Source of the DNA: CALEMW01 sp964343835
GTDB lineage: Bacteria > Krumholzibacteriota > Krumholzibacteriia > LZORAL124-64-63
Length of the DNA stretch: 64,000 nt
Assembly: GCA_964343835.1 (NCBI GenBank)
Contig: CAYFKR010000006.1
Location: forward strand, 124,001 to 188,000
Reading direction: 5' to 3'
The translations under genes were made by a program, and so were the position numbers. Of the stretch, positions 33,826 to 42,370 are shown piece after piece; positions within the stretch are counted from its first letter, which is position 1; the number at the start of each line of letters is the position of its first letter. The notes under the pieces were generated by a model that did no database searches, was not told the DNA's origin, and saw nothing but the letters and a program-made list of their open reading frames with translations.

Positions 33826-33853
33826 AAGATACCGGATCCCCCCGCCCTGTCAA
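33826..33853 (-). promoter_or_regulatory. Sigma-70-type promoter of the M23 peptidase gene
   Basis: TTGACA (33853-33848), a 16-nt spacer and TATCTT (33831-33826) on the minus strand, in the 91-nt gap after the sigma-factor gene. The start codon (GTG 33780) lies about 46 nt beyond the -10. Confidence 0.6.
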
Positions 33854-33871
33854 CTCCCCGCTCTTCGGCCG

Positions 33872-34720
33872 TCAGGCGTAGTCTTTGAGGACTTCCTGCC
33901 CGGCGGTCTGGCGCATCTTCCTCAGCGCCTTCTCCTTGATCTGGCGGATTCGCTCGCGCGTGAGCCCCATCCTGCGGCCGATGGCTTCGAGGGTCAGGGC
34001 CTCTCCGCCGGTCAGGCCGTAGTACAGGCCGATGATCTCGGCCTCGCGGTCCGTCAGTGCCGAGAGGCTGCGCCTCACGTCCTCACGCATCACCCTGGTG
34101 TACAGGCGGGCGTCGGACCCGGGCTGTTCCTCGTCGGCCAGGACCTCCATCAGGGGCCGGTCGCCGGTGCCGTGATCGTCGAGCCCCACCTCGGCCCCGC
34201 CCAGTTCGAGGACCCGCTGGACCTCGGACCGGGAGATACCGGACTCGCGGCTGATCTGGACCACCGACGGGTTCTCCACGCCCTCGCTCTGGAGCTGGGC
34301 CCGCGCCCGGTTGATCTTCAGCAGCAGCGCCGTCTGGTTCTGGGGCAGGCGCACCAGGCGCGAATGATCCAGCAACGATTGCAGGATCGACTGGCGGATC
34401 CACCACACCGCATAGCTGATGAACTTGAAGCCGCGCGTCTCGTCGAAGCGCCCGGCCGCCTTCAGCAGGCCGATGTTCCCCTCGTTGATCAGGTCGGCCA
34501 GGCCGAGCCCTTGGTGCATATAGCGCTTGGCCACCGTCACCACGAACCGGAGATTGGCGTTGACCAGCGTCTTCAGGGCCCTCTCGTCGCCCTGACGGAT
34601 CCTCCGAGCGAACTCGGCCTCCTCCTCGCGGCTGAGCAGCTGGTACCGGTTGATCTCCCGGAAGTAGACCTCCAGGGACTTCTCGTGGGTGGGGGGCAGG
34701 ATGGCGTTACGGGTCGCCAT
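33872..34720 (-). CDS. RNA polymerase sigma factor, RpoD/SigA family (short)
   Basis: A 282-aa sigma-70 factor with region 1.2 (LEVYFREINRYQLLSREEE), region 2 (NLRFVVTVAKRYMHQGLGL; GFKFISYAVWWIRQSI), region 3 (PSVVQISRESGISRSEVQRV) and region 4 (LEAIGRRMGLTRERIRQIKE). It lacks the large 1.1/non-conserved segments of E. coli RpoD, as is normal for Bacteroidota-type primary sigma factors. It may be the main housekeeping sigma or a group 2 factor; the window cannot decide. ATG at 34720 has GGAGG 5 nt upstream. Confidence 0.93.
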   Translation of the reverse strand: MATRNAILPPTHEKSLEVYFREINRYQLLSREEEAEFARRIRQGDERALKTLVNANLRFVVTVAKRYMHQGLGLADLINEGNIGLLKAAGRFDETRGFKFISYAVWWIRQSILQSLLDHSRLVRLPQNQTALLLKINRARAQLQSEGVENPSVVQISRESGISRSEVQRVLELGGAEVGLDDHGTGDRPLMEVLADEEQPGSDARLYTRVMREDVRRSLSALTDREAEIIGLYYGLTGGEALTLEAIGRRMGLTRERIRQIKEKALRKMRQTAGQEVLKDYA

Positions 34721-34784
34721 GATGTCCTCCGATCATGGTGCGGGGTATGCACCGGCTGGGATCCCCTCGGGCGTGGACAGCGCC

Positions 34785-36215
34785 CTAGGATCCCGGATCG
34801 ACGTCGATGCGGAGATAGCTCTTCAGCCCTCCGCTCTCGACCAGCAGGGTGACGGACGAAGGCGACGAGCCCATGTCGTCGCGCAGGGCGAGGAACGACT
34901 CCTCGTCCTCCACGGGCCGATCGTCCACCGCGAGGATCACGTCCCCGGGGCTCAGGCCGGCCTTCGCAGCCGGGCTCTCCGGCCTCACGTCCACCACCAT
35001 CACTCCCCGCTCGGCGTCGATTCCGAACGCTTCGCGGAGGCGGGCCACACGGGGATCGTCGCCGCCCAGGGACGCCGTGCTCATGCCGAGCCACGCCGCC
35101 TCCCGGGGTCGATCCTGACCGTCGGCCGGCTCCTCCACCGGCACAACGGTCGCGTCGATCTCCTGGCCCTCGCGGATGCACCGCACCGGGATCTCCCGGC
35201 CGGGCTCCGCCTCGCTCACGAGGAAATGCAGGTCACGGGCGTCGGCCACGGGTTCGCCGCCGAAGCGGACCACCACGTCCCCCGCCCGCAGGCCGGCCAC
35301 GGCGGCCGGGCCGTCGTCGATCAGGGTCTCGAGCATGGCTCCCGCCCGACGCCCCGCGATGCGATGATCGCCGGCGTCGGCCCCCATCCAGCCGCGGATC
35401 ACGCGGCCGTGGACGGCGAGCTGCTCGAAGATGCGTCGGGCGTAGTTGGCGGGAATGGCGAATCCGATTCCCTGCCCGGCCCGGTTCACGGCGGTGTTCA
35501 CGCCCACCACGCGGCCGGCGATGTCCAGCAGCGGGCCGCCGCTGTTGCCGAAGTTGATGGCGGCGTCGGTCTGCAGGAAGTCCTGATAGCGGGGCGCCCC
35601 GCCGTGGATGGCCAGGTCGTTGCGCCCCTTGGCGCTCACCACGCCCACGGTCACGCTGCCGGCCAGGTTCCCGAAGGGGTTGCCCACCGCCACGGTCCAG
35701 TCGCCGACGCGGGCCAGGTCGGAGTCGCCGAACGTCAGGGGATCCACGCCGTCGGGCAGCTCCACCCGCAGCAGCGCCAGGTCGCTGGCGGGGTCCGTCC
35801 CGACCACCTCGGCCTCGACGGGCCGTTCGTCCCCGCTGAACCGCACGAAGACCCGGTCGGCGCGGGCGACCACGTGGTCGTTGGTCAGCACGTGGCCCTG
35901 GTCGCTCACCACGAACCCGGTGCCGCTGCCCGGTCCGCCGAACGGCCCGGCACTCCCCTCTTCGCCGGGGAAGTAGCGGCGGTAGAGCTGCTCCATGGGA
36001 TCGAGATCCATGCCCCCCCGCGTCACGTTCCGTTCCGCGAGGATGCTCACGACCGACCCGCCGGCCTCCCGGGCCACCCGGGCGAAGGGCGACTCCGGCG
36101 CCTCGGAACGGTCCACCCGGGCCAGATCCGCGGCACCCGACACCGACGCGCACACGACCGCGGCCAGCAGCAGGCTGCCGACGGCGATGGTGCGCTGGAT
36201 CCGGATCGGGTTCAT
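34785..36215 (-). CDS. HtrA/DegP-like periplasmic serine protease with two PDZ domains
   Basis: A 476-aa trypsin-like protease for envelope quality control. Signal peptide at residues 1-29; catalytic triad His114 (LTNDHVV), Asp145 (ASDLALL) and Ser225 (NFGNSGGPLL); PDZ1 about 255-340 and PDZ2 about 365-470 (GVMVVDVRPESPAAKAGLSP). All catalytic residues are present. The ATG has GGAGG at 7 nt. A promoter lies at 36355-36384, its -35 box overlapping the stop of the gene before it, and the leader contains a 6-bp hairpin (36243-36259). Confidence 0.93.
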   Translation of the reverse strand: MNPIRIQRTIAVGSLLLAAVVCASVSGAADLARVDRSEAPESPFARVAREAGGSVVSILAERNVTRGGMDLDPMEQLYRRYFPGEEGSAGPFGGPGSGTGFVVSDQGHVLTNDHVVARADRVFVRFSGDERPVEAEVVGTDPASDLALLRVELPDGVDPLTFGDSDLARVGDWTVAVGNPFGNLAGSVTVGVVSAKGRNDLAIHGGAPRYQDFLQTDAAINFGNSGGPLLDIAGRVVGVNTAVNRAGQGIGFAIPANYARRIFEQLAVHGRVIRGWMGADAGDHRIAGRRAGAMLETLIDDGPAAVAGLRAGDVVVRFGGEPVADARDLHFLVSEAEPGREIPVRCIREGQEIDATVVPVEEPADGQDRPREAAWLGMSTASLGGDDPRVARLREAFGIDAERGVMVVDVRPESPAAKAGLSPGDVILAVDDRPVEDEESFLALRDDMGSSPSSVTLLVESGGLKSYLRIDVDPGS

Positions 36216-36354
36216 GCCGCTTCCTCCGACGGGACGGGATCGGTGCGCTTCAGGCGCACGCAGAACACTCGCTTTGGGGGAAGCGTCGGAGTCGGCAGGG
36301 GCGCCGGGGTTCCGCCCGTGGGAGGGGGACCCGGCGCGTTGCAGGGACAGATTT

Positions 36355-36384
36355 ACCCTATCAGAAGGGCCACGGGAAGGTCAA
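36355..36384 (-). promoter_or_regulatory. Possible promoter of the HtrA gene, -35 box built on the upstream stop codon
   Basis: TTGACC (36384-36379), 18 nt, TAGGGT (36360-36355) on the minus strand. The TGA of TTGACC is the stop codon (36383-36381) of the acidic coiled-coil gene. The -10 is a modest match. Confidence 0.42.
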
Positions 36385-36863
36385 CCGTTTTTATCGGCAT
36401 CCTCTTCCTCGTCCTGAGGATCGGCTTCCACGACCGGCTCCGAGTCCACGATCTCGGCCTCGGGATCCGGCTCGACGGCGGCCTCGTAGACCTCCACCTC
36501 GATCTCCTCGCCGAGGTCCTCGCCGAGGTCCTCGCCGGGCTCCGCGGCGCCCGCAGCAGCGGCGGCCTCGTCCCGACGGCGGATGGTCTCGATCTCCTCC
36601 TCCTTGGCCTTGAGCTCGGCCTCCAGGGCGCGCACGCGCTCGGCCATGCCCTGCAGGGCCGGATCGTCGGCGATGTCGGTGCGCCCCTCGTTCAGGGCGT
36701 CGTACACCAGGCTGCCCATCTCGCCGAACTGGCGCTCGATCTCTCGGCTGATGCCGAAGATGTCGTACCGGCGCACGCCCACCTTCGCGAGCTCGTTGGT
36801 CTTGTCCGCAGCCACGCCGTACCACTCGACCATGTTCTTCTTCACGTCGTCCCACAGGGCCAT
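36381..36863 (-). CDS. Small acidic protein with coiled coil, function unknown
   Basis: About 160 aa starting MALWDDVKKNMVEWYGVAAD. Residues roughly 75-100 (ALEAELKAKEEEIETIRRRD) predict a coiled coil, and the C-terminal 60 residues are highly acidic with a short direct repeat (EDLGEDLGEE). No signal peptide or membrane segment. I chose the ATG at 36863, because GGAGG stands 6 nt upstream; the preceding in-frame GTG is too close and the longer opening has no ribosome site. It is divergent from lpxH. I recognise no family. Confidence 0.7.
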   Translation of the reverse strand: MALWDDVKKNMVEWYGVAADKTNELAKVGVRRYDIFGISREIERQFGEMGSLVYDALNEGRTDIADDPALQGMAERVRALEAELKAKEEEIETIRRRDEAAAAAGAAEPGEDLGEDLGEEIEVEVYEAAVEPDPEAEIVDSEPVVEADPQDEEEDADKNG

Positions 36864-36926
36864 CACGTTCCTCCGGTTCCGTTTTCCCTTGCCATCGACC
36901 CGGTATTCATATACCAAGGTTCTCCC

Positions 36927-37676
36927 ATGGACAAGCAATCCTCACGCGTCGTCCTCTTCGTCGGCGACACCCATTTCCACCTGGTCCCCGGCCCCGGCGA
37001 GCCGGAGCGGATCCGCCTCTTCCTCGAGTTCCTCGAGTGGGCCCGCGGCGCCGACGACCTCGTGCTGCTCGGCGACGTCTTCGACTTCTGGTTCGACTAT
37101 CCCCACTTCCGCCTGCGCGGTTACGAGGAGATCCTCCAGGCCCTCGACCGCGTCCGCGACGCCGGCGTCCGCCTCCACTTCGTGGGCGGCAACCACGACA
37201 TCTGGGCCGCCCGCTACTTCCACGAGCGCTACGGCACCTCCCCCGACGGCGAAGCCTTCACCATGGAACTCGACGGCCACCGCCTGCACCTCACCCACGG
37301 GGACGGCCTGCTGGTCCGCGACTGGATCTACAGCTCGTTCCGCTGGCTCGTCCGCCGACGCGCCGGCATCCTCCTGGCCAAGTCCCTCCATCCCGAGCTG
37401 CTCTACTCGTTCTGCTGCTGGCTGAGCGGCACCAGCCGCAAAGCCCAGCGCGACGAGACGGCCCTGATCGAGGAGCGCGCCCGTCGCCGCCTCGCCCGTA
37501 CGCACGGCGACTGGGACATGTTGCTCATGGGCCACGTCCACCACGCCTTCCGCATCGAGGACGAGGGCCGCGAGATGGCGGCCCTCGGCAGCTGGTTCGG
37601 CGAGGCTAGCTACGGGATCTGGAGCGGGGGCCGGTTCGAGCTCAAGGACTTCGCCGCCGACCCCCGTCCGTTCTGA
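36927..37676 (+). CDS. lpxH: LpxH-type UDP-2,3-diacylglucosamine diphosphatase (calcineurin-like phosphoesterase)
   Basis: A 249-aa metallophosphoesterase. The five metal-binding blocks are in order: FVGDTHFH, LLGDVFDFW, GGNHDIW, THGDG and GHVHHA. This, the length and the LWSGG-type C-terminus fit the LpxH group that releases UMP to make lipid X in lipid A synthesis at the inner membrane. A related non-LPS phosphoesterase is possible. The ATG at 36927 has AAGG 8 nt upstream. It is the only plus-strand gene in the first 50 kb. Confidence 0.82.
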   Translation: MDKQSSRVVLFVGDTHFHLVPGPGEPERIRLFLEFLEWARGADDLVLLGDVFDFWFDYPHFRLRGYEEILQALDRVRDAGVRLHFVGGNHDIWAARYFHERYGTSPDGEAFTMELDGHRLHLTHGDGLLVRDWIYSSFRWLVRRRAGILLAKSLHPELLYSFCCWLSGTSRKAQRDETALIEERARRRLARTHGDWDMLLMGHVHHAFRIEDEGREMAALGSWFGEASYGIWSGGRFELKDFAADPRPF

Positions 37677-37683
37677 GGCGGGA

Positions 37684-38622
37684 TCAGGACTCCGGACCGA
37701 ATCCGAACTCCACCGCGAACCGGTGCTGGGGATCCAGGTCGTTCAGGGAGTCCTCGTAGGCGTACCCCACGTCGATGTTCCCCCGCGTGAACCCGGCCCC
37801 GAAGGTCAGCCCCTGGGACTCGTAGTTCACCTTGTGCCCCACGCGCAGGGCCAGGGCGGGCACCAGCCTGTACTCGGCGCCCACGTGGGCCTTCTCGTTG
37901 CCGTCGTTGGGGAACACCATGTCGGCCAGGACGGTCATCCGGCCAGCCAGGAACTCCATCTGGGGATCCCAGGCGATGCCCATGCGGAAGGCGGCGGGCA
38001 GCGGATACGGGGCCTCGCGGACCGTCATGTCCGGGCCGAAGTTCGTGAACGAGGCGCCGAACCACAGCCCCTCGACGAGGGCCTTGTGGGAGATGTAGAC
38101 GTCGTAGGCGAAACCGGTGCCGTCGTCGGTGTCGATCTTCTCGTGCAACAGCTTCACCGCGGCTCCCACGGCGAGCTTGTCGTTCAGCTTCCGGGCGTAG
38201 GTCACGCCCATGGCCACCTGGTGGGGCGCGAAGACGCCCACGGGCACGCCCGCCTCGTCCTCGGTGGTCCGGTCGATATCGTCGGAATACCAGCCCGAGA
38301 AGACCACGCCCAGCACACCCATGCCGGAGCGGTGGGCCAGGGTGGCCGCTTCGCGGTCCGACACGCCGAAGCTGCGCTGATGCTGGAGCAGCAGCGAGGT
38401 GCCGTGCTCCTCGAAGGCGGCCCGCGCCGGGTTCCAGTACATGGCGGCGGCTCCCGTGGAGCCTGCCACGCCGGCGCCGCCCATGGCGGCCTCCCTCGCC
38501 CCCACCGGGTAGCGCAGGGTCAGGAATCCCGACTCGCCGGGCGAGCCCGCCCACGCCGCTCCCGCCGTGGAGACGAGCAGGGCGATCAGGGTCAGCGTCC
38601 AGAGCCTCGGTCGGTAAGTCAT
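37684..38622 (-). CDS. PorV/PorQ-like (UPF0164) outer-membrane protein
   Basis: About 312 aa. A signal peptide (LWTLTLIALLVSTAGAAWAG) is followed by the family opening SGFLTLRYPVGAREAAMGGAGVAGSTGAAAMYWNPA (quoted in part: GAREAAMGGAGVAGSTGAAA), then alternating beta strands ending in VEFGFGPES. This is typical of FadL-like PorV/PorQ family barrels, some of which carry type IX cargo to the surface-attachment machinery. The ATG at 38622 has AAGGA at 7 nt; a promoter candidate (38690 region to 38707) precedes it. Role in secretion is inference from the family and from FlgD-like tails on nearby proteins. Confidence 0.8.
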   Translation of the reverse strand: MTYRPRLWTLTLIALLVSTAGAAWAGSPGESGFLTLRYPVGAREAAMGGAGVAGSTGAAAMYWNPARAAFEEHGTSLLLQHQRSFGVSDREAATLAHRSGMGVLGVVFSGWYSDDIDRTTEDEAGVPVGVFAPHQVAMGVTYARKLNDKLAVGAAVKLLHEKIDTDDGTGFAYDVYISHKALVEGLWFGASFTNFGPDMTVREAPYPLPAAFRMGIAWDPQMEFLAGRMTVLADMVFPNDGNEKAHVGAEYRLVPALALRVGHKVNYESQGLTFGAGFTRGNIDVGYAYEDSLNDLDPQHRFAVEFGFGPES

Positions 38623-38678
38623 GCCTCGTTCCTTTCTCGGGGCCGCTCCGTCGCGACCCGTGTCCAACGTGTCTTCAC

Positions 38679-38707
38679 AGTATCGTTCGTCATCGACGCA
38701 TCATCAA
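38679..38707 (-). promoter_or_regulatory. Possible promoter of the PorV-like gene, -35 box built on the upstream stop codon
   Basis: TTGATG (38707-38702), 17 nt, GATACT (38684-38679) on the minus strand. The TGA within TTGATG is the stop codon (38706-38704) of the M6-like gene. Four of six matches in each box. Confidence 0.42.
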
Positions 38708-41700
38708 CGGGCGATCGCGGCCGGCTTCACGGCCACCTCGCGGCCACGGTCGCCTTCGGCCACGATCCTGCAGATGTAGGTGCCGCTCACGGCACCCGAG
38801 ATGTCCAGCCCGGCCTCCACGGCCTCGCCGGCGAAACCGCGCACCGGCGCGCTGCGGCTGACCTCCTCCCCCTCCAGGTTGTAGAGGAAGGCACGGAGGA
38901 CGGCGTCGTCGTTCAGGACGGCCCGGGCCGCGATGCGGTCGCCGCGGGCCGGCGCGGGGGACACGAACACGGTGCCTTCCGCGAGCAGGCCTTCTCCACC
39001 GGGGGTCGTCCCGGGGCCGGGCGCGGGAGCCGAGCGGGACGGAGCTCCCCGCCACATGGGCCAGTGACCTTCGGCTTCTCCGGTTCCGGGCACCGACCAC
39101 ACCGCCAGGCGCGAGACCGGCGCGAACTCGTTGTCCTCCCCGTCCGGATCGTGGCCGACCAGACGCGTCGCGCTGCCCACGGCCGCGACCTCCAGGCCGG
39201 ACACCCCGTCCAGGTCCATCAGCAGCGGCGTCCCCGCCGTGGCGCCGGCGCCGGCCAGGGGCCAGCCCGTCAGCACGTCGCCGTCGTCGTCACAGAGGAA
39301 GAGACGGCCGTCGCGGGATGCGAAGAGGGTGAGCGTGCCGTCCCCGAGCATCGCCGAAAGGGGCGAGGGAGCCACGGACTCATCGGCCGCCGAGACCGCC
39401 ACGGCCGGCAGATGGGGCCAGGACGTCTCGGGCGCTCCGCTGCGGCCCGCCCGGACGAATCCGCCGTCGGTGGCGTACGCCAAGCCGGGCGCCAGGGGCG
39501 AGCGGACGGGCAGGTGGCCGTCCCAGACCATCGCCCCCTCGAGATCGGCGTAGAGGCAGCCACCGTCCGCCAGCGGAACCAGGATCCCGCCGTCACGGGC
39601 AAGGGAAGGCCAGGGCGCCGGCGTCCCGACGAACGACACGTCGATCCCTCCGCCGAACAGGGGGTTCTCCGTGGCCAGGAAACCCGTGCCGTCGAGGTTC
39701 TCCCCCAGGGCGGCGAACCCGGCGGCGCCGAGGACCGGACCGGCGAGCCCCATGCGCCCGGGGAACGGCCCCGGGATCCAGGGCGTGTCCTCCACCTCGT
39801 CGCTCGCCGCGTCGTAGATCCTCGTCAGGTAGGAGCCGTGCCCCTCGGCCAATTCCTCCCACTCCAGAACGGCGATGACCACGTCGGCCGGCGACTCCAC
39901 GTCCGCAAAGCCGTCGTCCACGATCACCGGCGCCCCCTGCATCACCGCGCCTGCCCGCTGGGGCTCCAGGGCCAGCCCGAAACTGTCAGGATCGAAATCG
40001 CCGTTGCGCAGCTCCCCGCCCTCGGCGTCGAAGACGTACACGCCTCCGGGAGCGTTGATCACGATGTCGACGACGCCGTCCCCGTCCACGTCGCCGGCGG
40101 CCGGCGGACCGGTCCACTCGACCGGCTCGCCCTCGGCGTCGGTTCCGATCGCCAGCAGGCCCACGGGCTCGGCGTCGGGGATCCACGAGGTCAGGTCCGA
40201 ACGCCAGGCGAACACACGCCCCTCATCCCCCACGGCGACGATCTCGGGCACACCGTCCTGCGGGTCGTCCAGATCCACCGCCAGGAGATGGGAACCCGTC
40301 ATGTCGACATCGGGCAGATCGAGGGACGCGACCAGTTCCGGCGCGCCGGGCCCCGCGGACTCGCGACTGCAAAGGAACGTCATGATCGTCGCGTAGTCGA
40401 TGACAGGCCAGGGTACCTCCGGATCCACGATGCTGGAATCCACCACCACGGCGGAGACGGCATCGATCACCACGCCCGTCCAGGCTCCGCCCGCGCTCGC
40501 ACTCGACGGCTCGGTCCCGGGCCCGAACGTGGAGGCCCCTTCTTCACGGAAGCTGTCGTCGTCGCCGCCCAGGGACCAGGCGGACGGTCGGTGGGTATCC
40601 AGGTCCTGGATGCCGTCGGCCTCCTCCAGGTCCACGGACTTCCGGTCGGGGTCGGCATTGAACACGTTGCGGTCGGCGTCGAGGGCCTGTGCGATCACGC
40701 CCTCGTCCACGTGCCACACGTACAGTCCGCTGCCCGCGCCCTTGACGCCGGCGGGCCGGGCCGTGTTGTCGCTCATGTAGAAGTCCCACTCGGCGTCCAG
40801 CAGGCGCTCGTCACGATGGACCTCGGGGTCGAAGGTCGCAACGATGCTCCAGGTCTCCGTCTCCGGGTCGTAGAAGTACGGGGACCAGGTGTCGTCGTCG
40901 AGACGCGTGAAGTCCGGGATGCCGTTCCCGTTGCGGTCGTCGCCGAAGGAGAAGATGCGGTTGCCGTCCGGATCCTGGAGGCGGTACTCGGCCAGCCAGT
41001 ACTCGCTGGGCGAGATCGCGACCCGGGCCAGGGTCGAATCCGAAAGGGAGGGATGCTCCGCCGGCATCAGGGTGACGGTCTCCCCCGCGTCGGGATCCAC
41101 CTCCAACGGGTCGACCCAGCCCATCAGCATGCGGTTGAAGGCACACGGCTCGGCGGGGATCAGCCCGCCGGCGGTGAACAGCCCGTAGCCCATCAGGCCG
41201 AACTGGCCGATGCCCTGGCTGTCCGGCCGGCCCGAAGGGGTGAAGTCGCTCAGCGAGAGCATGCCCAGGCGCAGTCCCACCTCGAAACAGTAGACGCCGA
41301 GGGAGCCGAAATACCCCCCCACGCCGCCGGCGGGGTCCTGGTACTCGGTCTCCGGCAACACCAGGACCTGGTCCACCACGACGGGATCGCCGAAGCCGTC
41401 GACGTCGTCGGTGGCGATCCAGGGCTCTTCCAGGATCTCCTCCTCCACCGCCTCGGCGAAGTCTTCGGGACTGAGGTAGCTGCTGTAGATCTGCTCGGGC
41501 GAGTCGCCCAGGATGTCGGTCTCCTCGCCGGCGCCGGCGTGGATCAGCAGGACGGTATCGTAGAGGGAGAAGTCCACGGAATCGTCCAGGGCCTCCACCA
41601 CGTCCTTCGCCAGCAGGATCTTCTGCTCACCCTCGTCGGGGTGGTTCCCGTACCAGGCCATGGGGTGCGGCAGGTTCACGACCTCCTCGATCACCGTCAC

Positions 41701-42099
41701 GGCCAGTTCGAAGCGACCGCCGCTGACGGAATCGAAGTAGAGGGACACGTCGTCCATCAAGTGCTCGAAGTAGACGGCATCGTGGGCGGAGTAGAGGAAC
41801 TCGGTCTGGGCCGGGGGCGGGAAGTCGCCGGGCACCAGACCGTGCCTGCCGAGCATGAGGCTGTCGGCGAAGTCGCACATGAGCACCACGGCGTCGAGCC
41901 TGTCCGGCGCGCCCACACCGGCGAGGCGATCCCTCATGAGTCCGCCCGATCCGTCCCGGGCCAGATCGCCGCCGGAGGCCCAGGGGGCGTCGGGAGCTGG
42001 AACCGGTGTCGGCGGGGCGGTGGTGGCCGTCGTCGCGAAGGCGGCCAGGATGACCGTCAGGAGCACGGACGGGAGCGAACGGCGGAGAGGGTGGTGCAT
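38704..42099 (-). CDS. M6-metalloprotease-like secreted protein with destroyed HEXXH site, FG-GAP propeller and FlgD-like tail
   Basis: About 1131 aa with a signal peptide (SVLLTVILAAFATTATTA). The first ~450 residues follow the M6 (immune inhibitor A-like) peptidase layout: LYDTVLLIHAGAGEETD (180-194), then SLGVYCFEVGLRLGMLSLSD (266-285), GIGQFGLMGYG and PCAFNRMLMGWVDP. Where active M6 enzymes carry HEFGH, this protein reads FEVGL (272-276), so both zinc histidines are gone while Glu is kept. The second half has FG-GAP-like repeats (GDVDGDGVVDIVINAPGG) of a propeller, and the end (AFLYNLEGEEV ... SGTYICRIVAEGD) is a FlgD-like sorting domain. Start ATG 42099, GAGG 7 nt upstream. It is probably a surface binding protein that lost peptidase activity. 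Confidence 0.8.
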   Translation of the reverse strand: MHHPLRRSLPSVLLTVILAAFATTATTAPPTPVPAPDAPWASGGDLARDGSGGLMRDRLAGVGAPDRLDAVVLMCDFADSLMLGRHGLVPGDFPPPAQTEFLYSAHDAVYFEHLMDDVSLYFDSVSGGRFELAVTVIEEVVNLPHPMAWYGNHPDEGEQKILLAKDVVEALDDSVDFSLYDTVLLIHAGAGEETDILGDSPEQIYSSYLSPEDFAEAVEEEILEEPWIATDDVDGFGDPVVVDQVLVLPETEYQDPAGGVGGYFGSLGVYCFEVGLRLGMLSLSDFTPSGRPDSQGIGQFGLMGYGLFTAGGLIPAEPCAFNRMLMGWVDPLEVDPDAGETVTLMPAEHPSLSDSTLARVAISPSEYWLAEYRLQDPDGNRIFSFGDDRNGNGIPDFTRLDDDTWSPYFYDPETETWSIVATFDPEVHRDERLLDAEWDFYMSDNTARPAGVKGAGSGLYVWHVDEGVIAQALDADRNVFNADPDRKSVDLEEADGIQDLDTHRPSAWSLGGDDDSFREEGASTFGPGTEPSSASAGGAWTGVVIDAVSAVVVDSSIVDPEVPWPVIDYATIMTFLCSRESAGPGAPELVASLDLPDVDMTGSHLLAVDLDDPQDGVPEIVAVGDEGRVFAWRSDLTSWIPDAEPVGLLAIGTDAEGEPVEWTGPPAAGDVDGDGVVDIVINAPGGVYVFDAEGGELRNGDFDPDSFGLALEPQRAGAVMQGAPVIVDDGFADVESPADVVIAVLEWEELAEGHGSYLTRIYDAASDEVEDTPWIPGPFPGRMGLAGPVLGAAGFAALGENLDGTGFLATENPLFGGGIDVSFVGTPAPWPSLARDGGILVPLADGGCLYADLEGAMVWDGHLPVRSPLAPGLAYATDGGFVRAGRSGAPETSWPHLPAVAVSAADESVAPSPLSAMLGDGTLTLFASRDGRLFLCDDDGDVLTGWPLAGAGATAGTPLLMDLDGVSGLEVAAVGSATRLVGHDPDGEDNEFAPVSRLAVWSVPGTGEAEGHWPMWRGAPSRSAPAPGPGTTPGGEGLLAEGTVFVSPAPARGDRIAARAVLNDDAVLRAFLYNLEGEEVSRSAPVRGFAGEAVEAGLDISGAVSGTYICRIVAEGDRGREVAVKPAAIAR

Positions 42100-42150
42100 G
42101 CCGGGACCTCGGGCTGGAACCGTATCCGTTTCGGAACGTAGGGATGCGGG

Positions 42151-42190
42151 ATGATAGGTCCGGACGTCGACGATCGTCAACGTCCGGACC
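42151..42190 (-). promoter_or_regulatory. Sigma-70-type promoter filled by a 34-bp near-perfect palindrome
   Basis: TTGACG (42180-42175), 18 nt, TATCAT (42156-42151) on the minus strand, about 50 nt before the M6-like gene. The stretch 42157-42190 is an inverted repeat: arms GGTCCGGACGT and ACGTCCGGACC flank a 12-nt centre that itself contains the palindrome GACGATCGTC. Only one symmetric pair is mismatched over 34 bp. The palindrome covers the -35 box and the entire spacer, an arrangement expected of a repressor operator. No T-run follows on either strand, so it is not a terminator. Confidence 0.62.
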
Positions 42191-42370
42191 TGGAACGAGG
42201 TGGGACCACGGTGTCGATTCGGCCGCCCCTGATCAGCGTCGTCGTCACCGGGCCCCACCCGCTTCCTGAACCTTGGCCGGCCGGATCGGTCTCCGTTCCC
42301 TGTCGGTGCCAACCTCTTCGAGAAAGGTCCTCACCGGCCAGGCCAGCGATGGGGGGAAGACCATCGCGAA
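42191..42370. other. Intergenic stretch between the M6-like and DUF4384 genes
   Basis: About 180 nt upstream of the palindromic promoter. I see no gene, terminator or further promoter in it. Confidence 0.4.

Noticed and set aside
36521..36550. Short tandem DNA repeat (about 12 nt) in the acidic coiled-coil gene
   Set aside because: It encodes EDLG-type acidic repeats and is explained by the protein's low-complexity tail; not a separate element.
42300..42320. Third -24-like TGGCACC on the minus strand before the M6-like gene
   Set aside because: No GC at the required 10-nt distance; the sigma-70-type boxes nearer the gene fit better.
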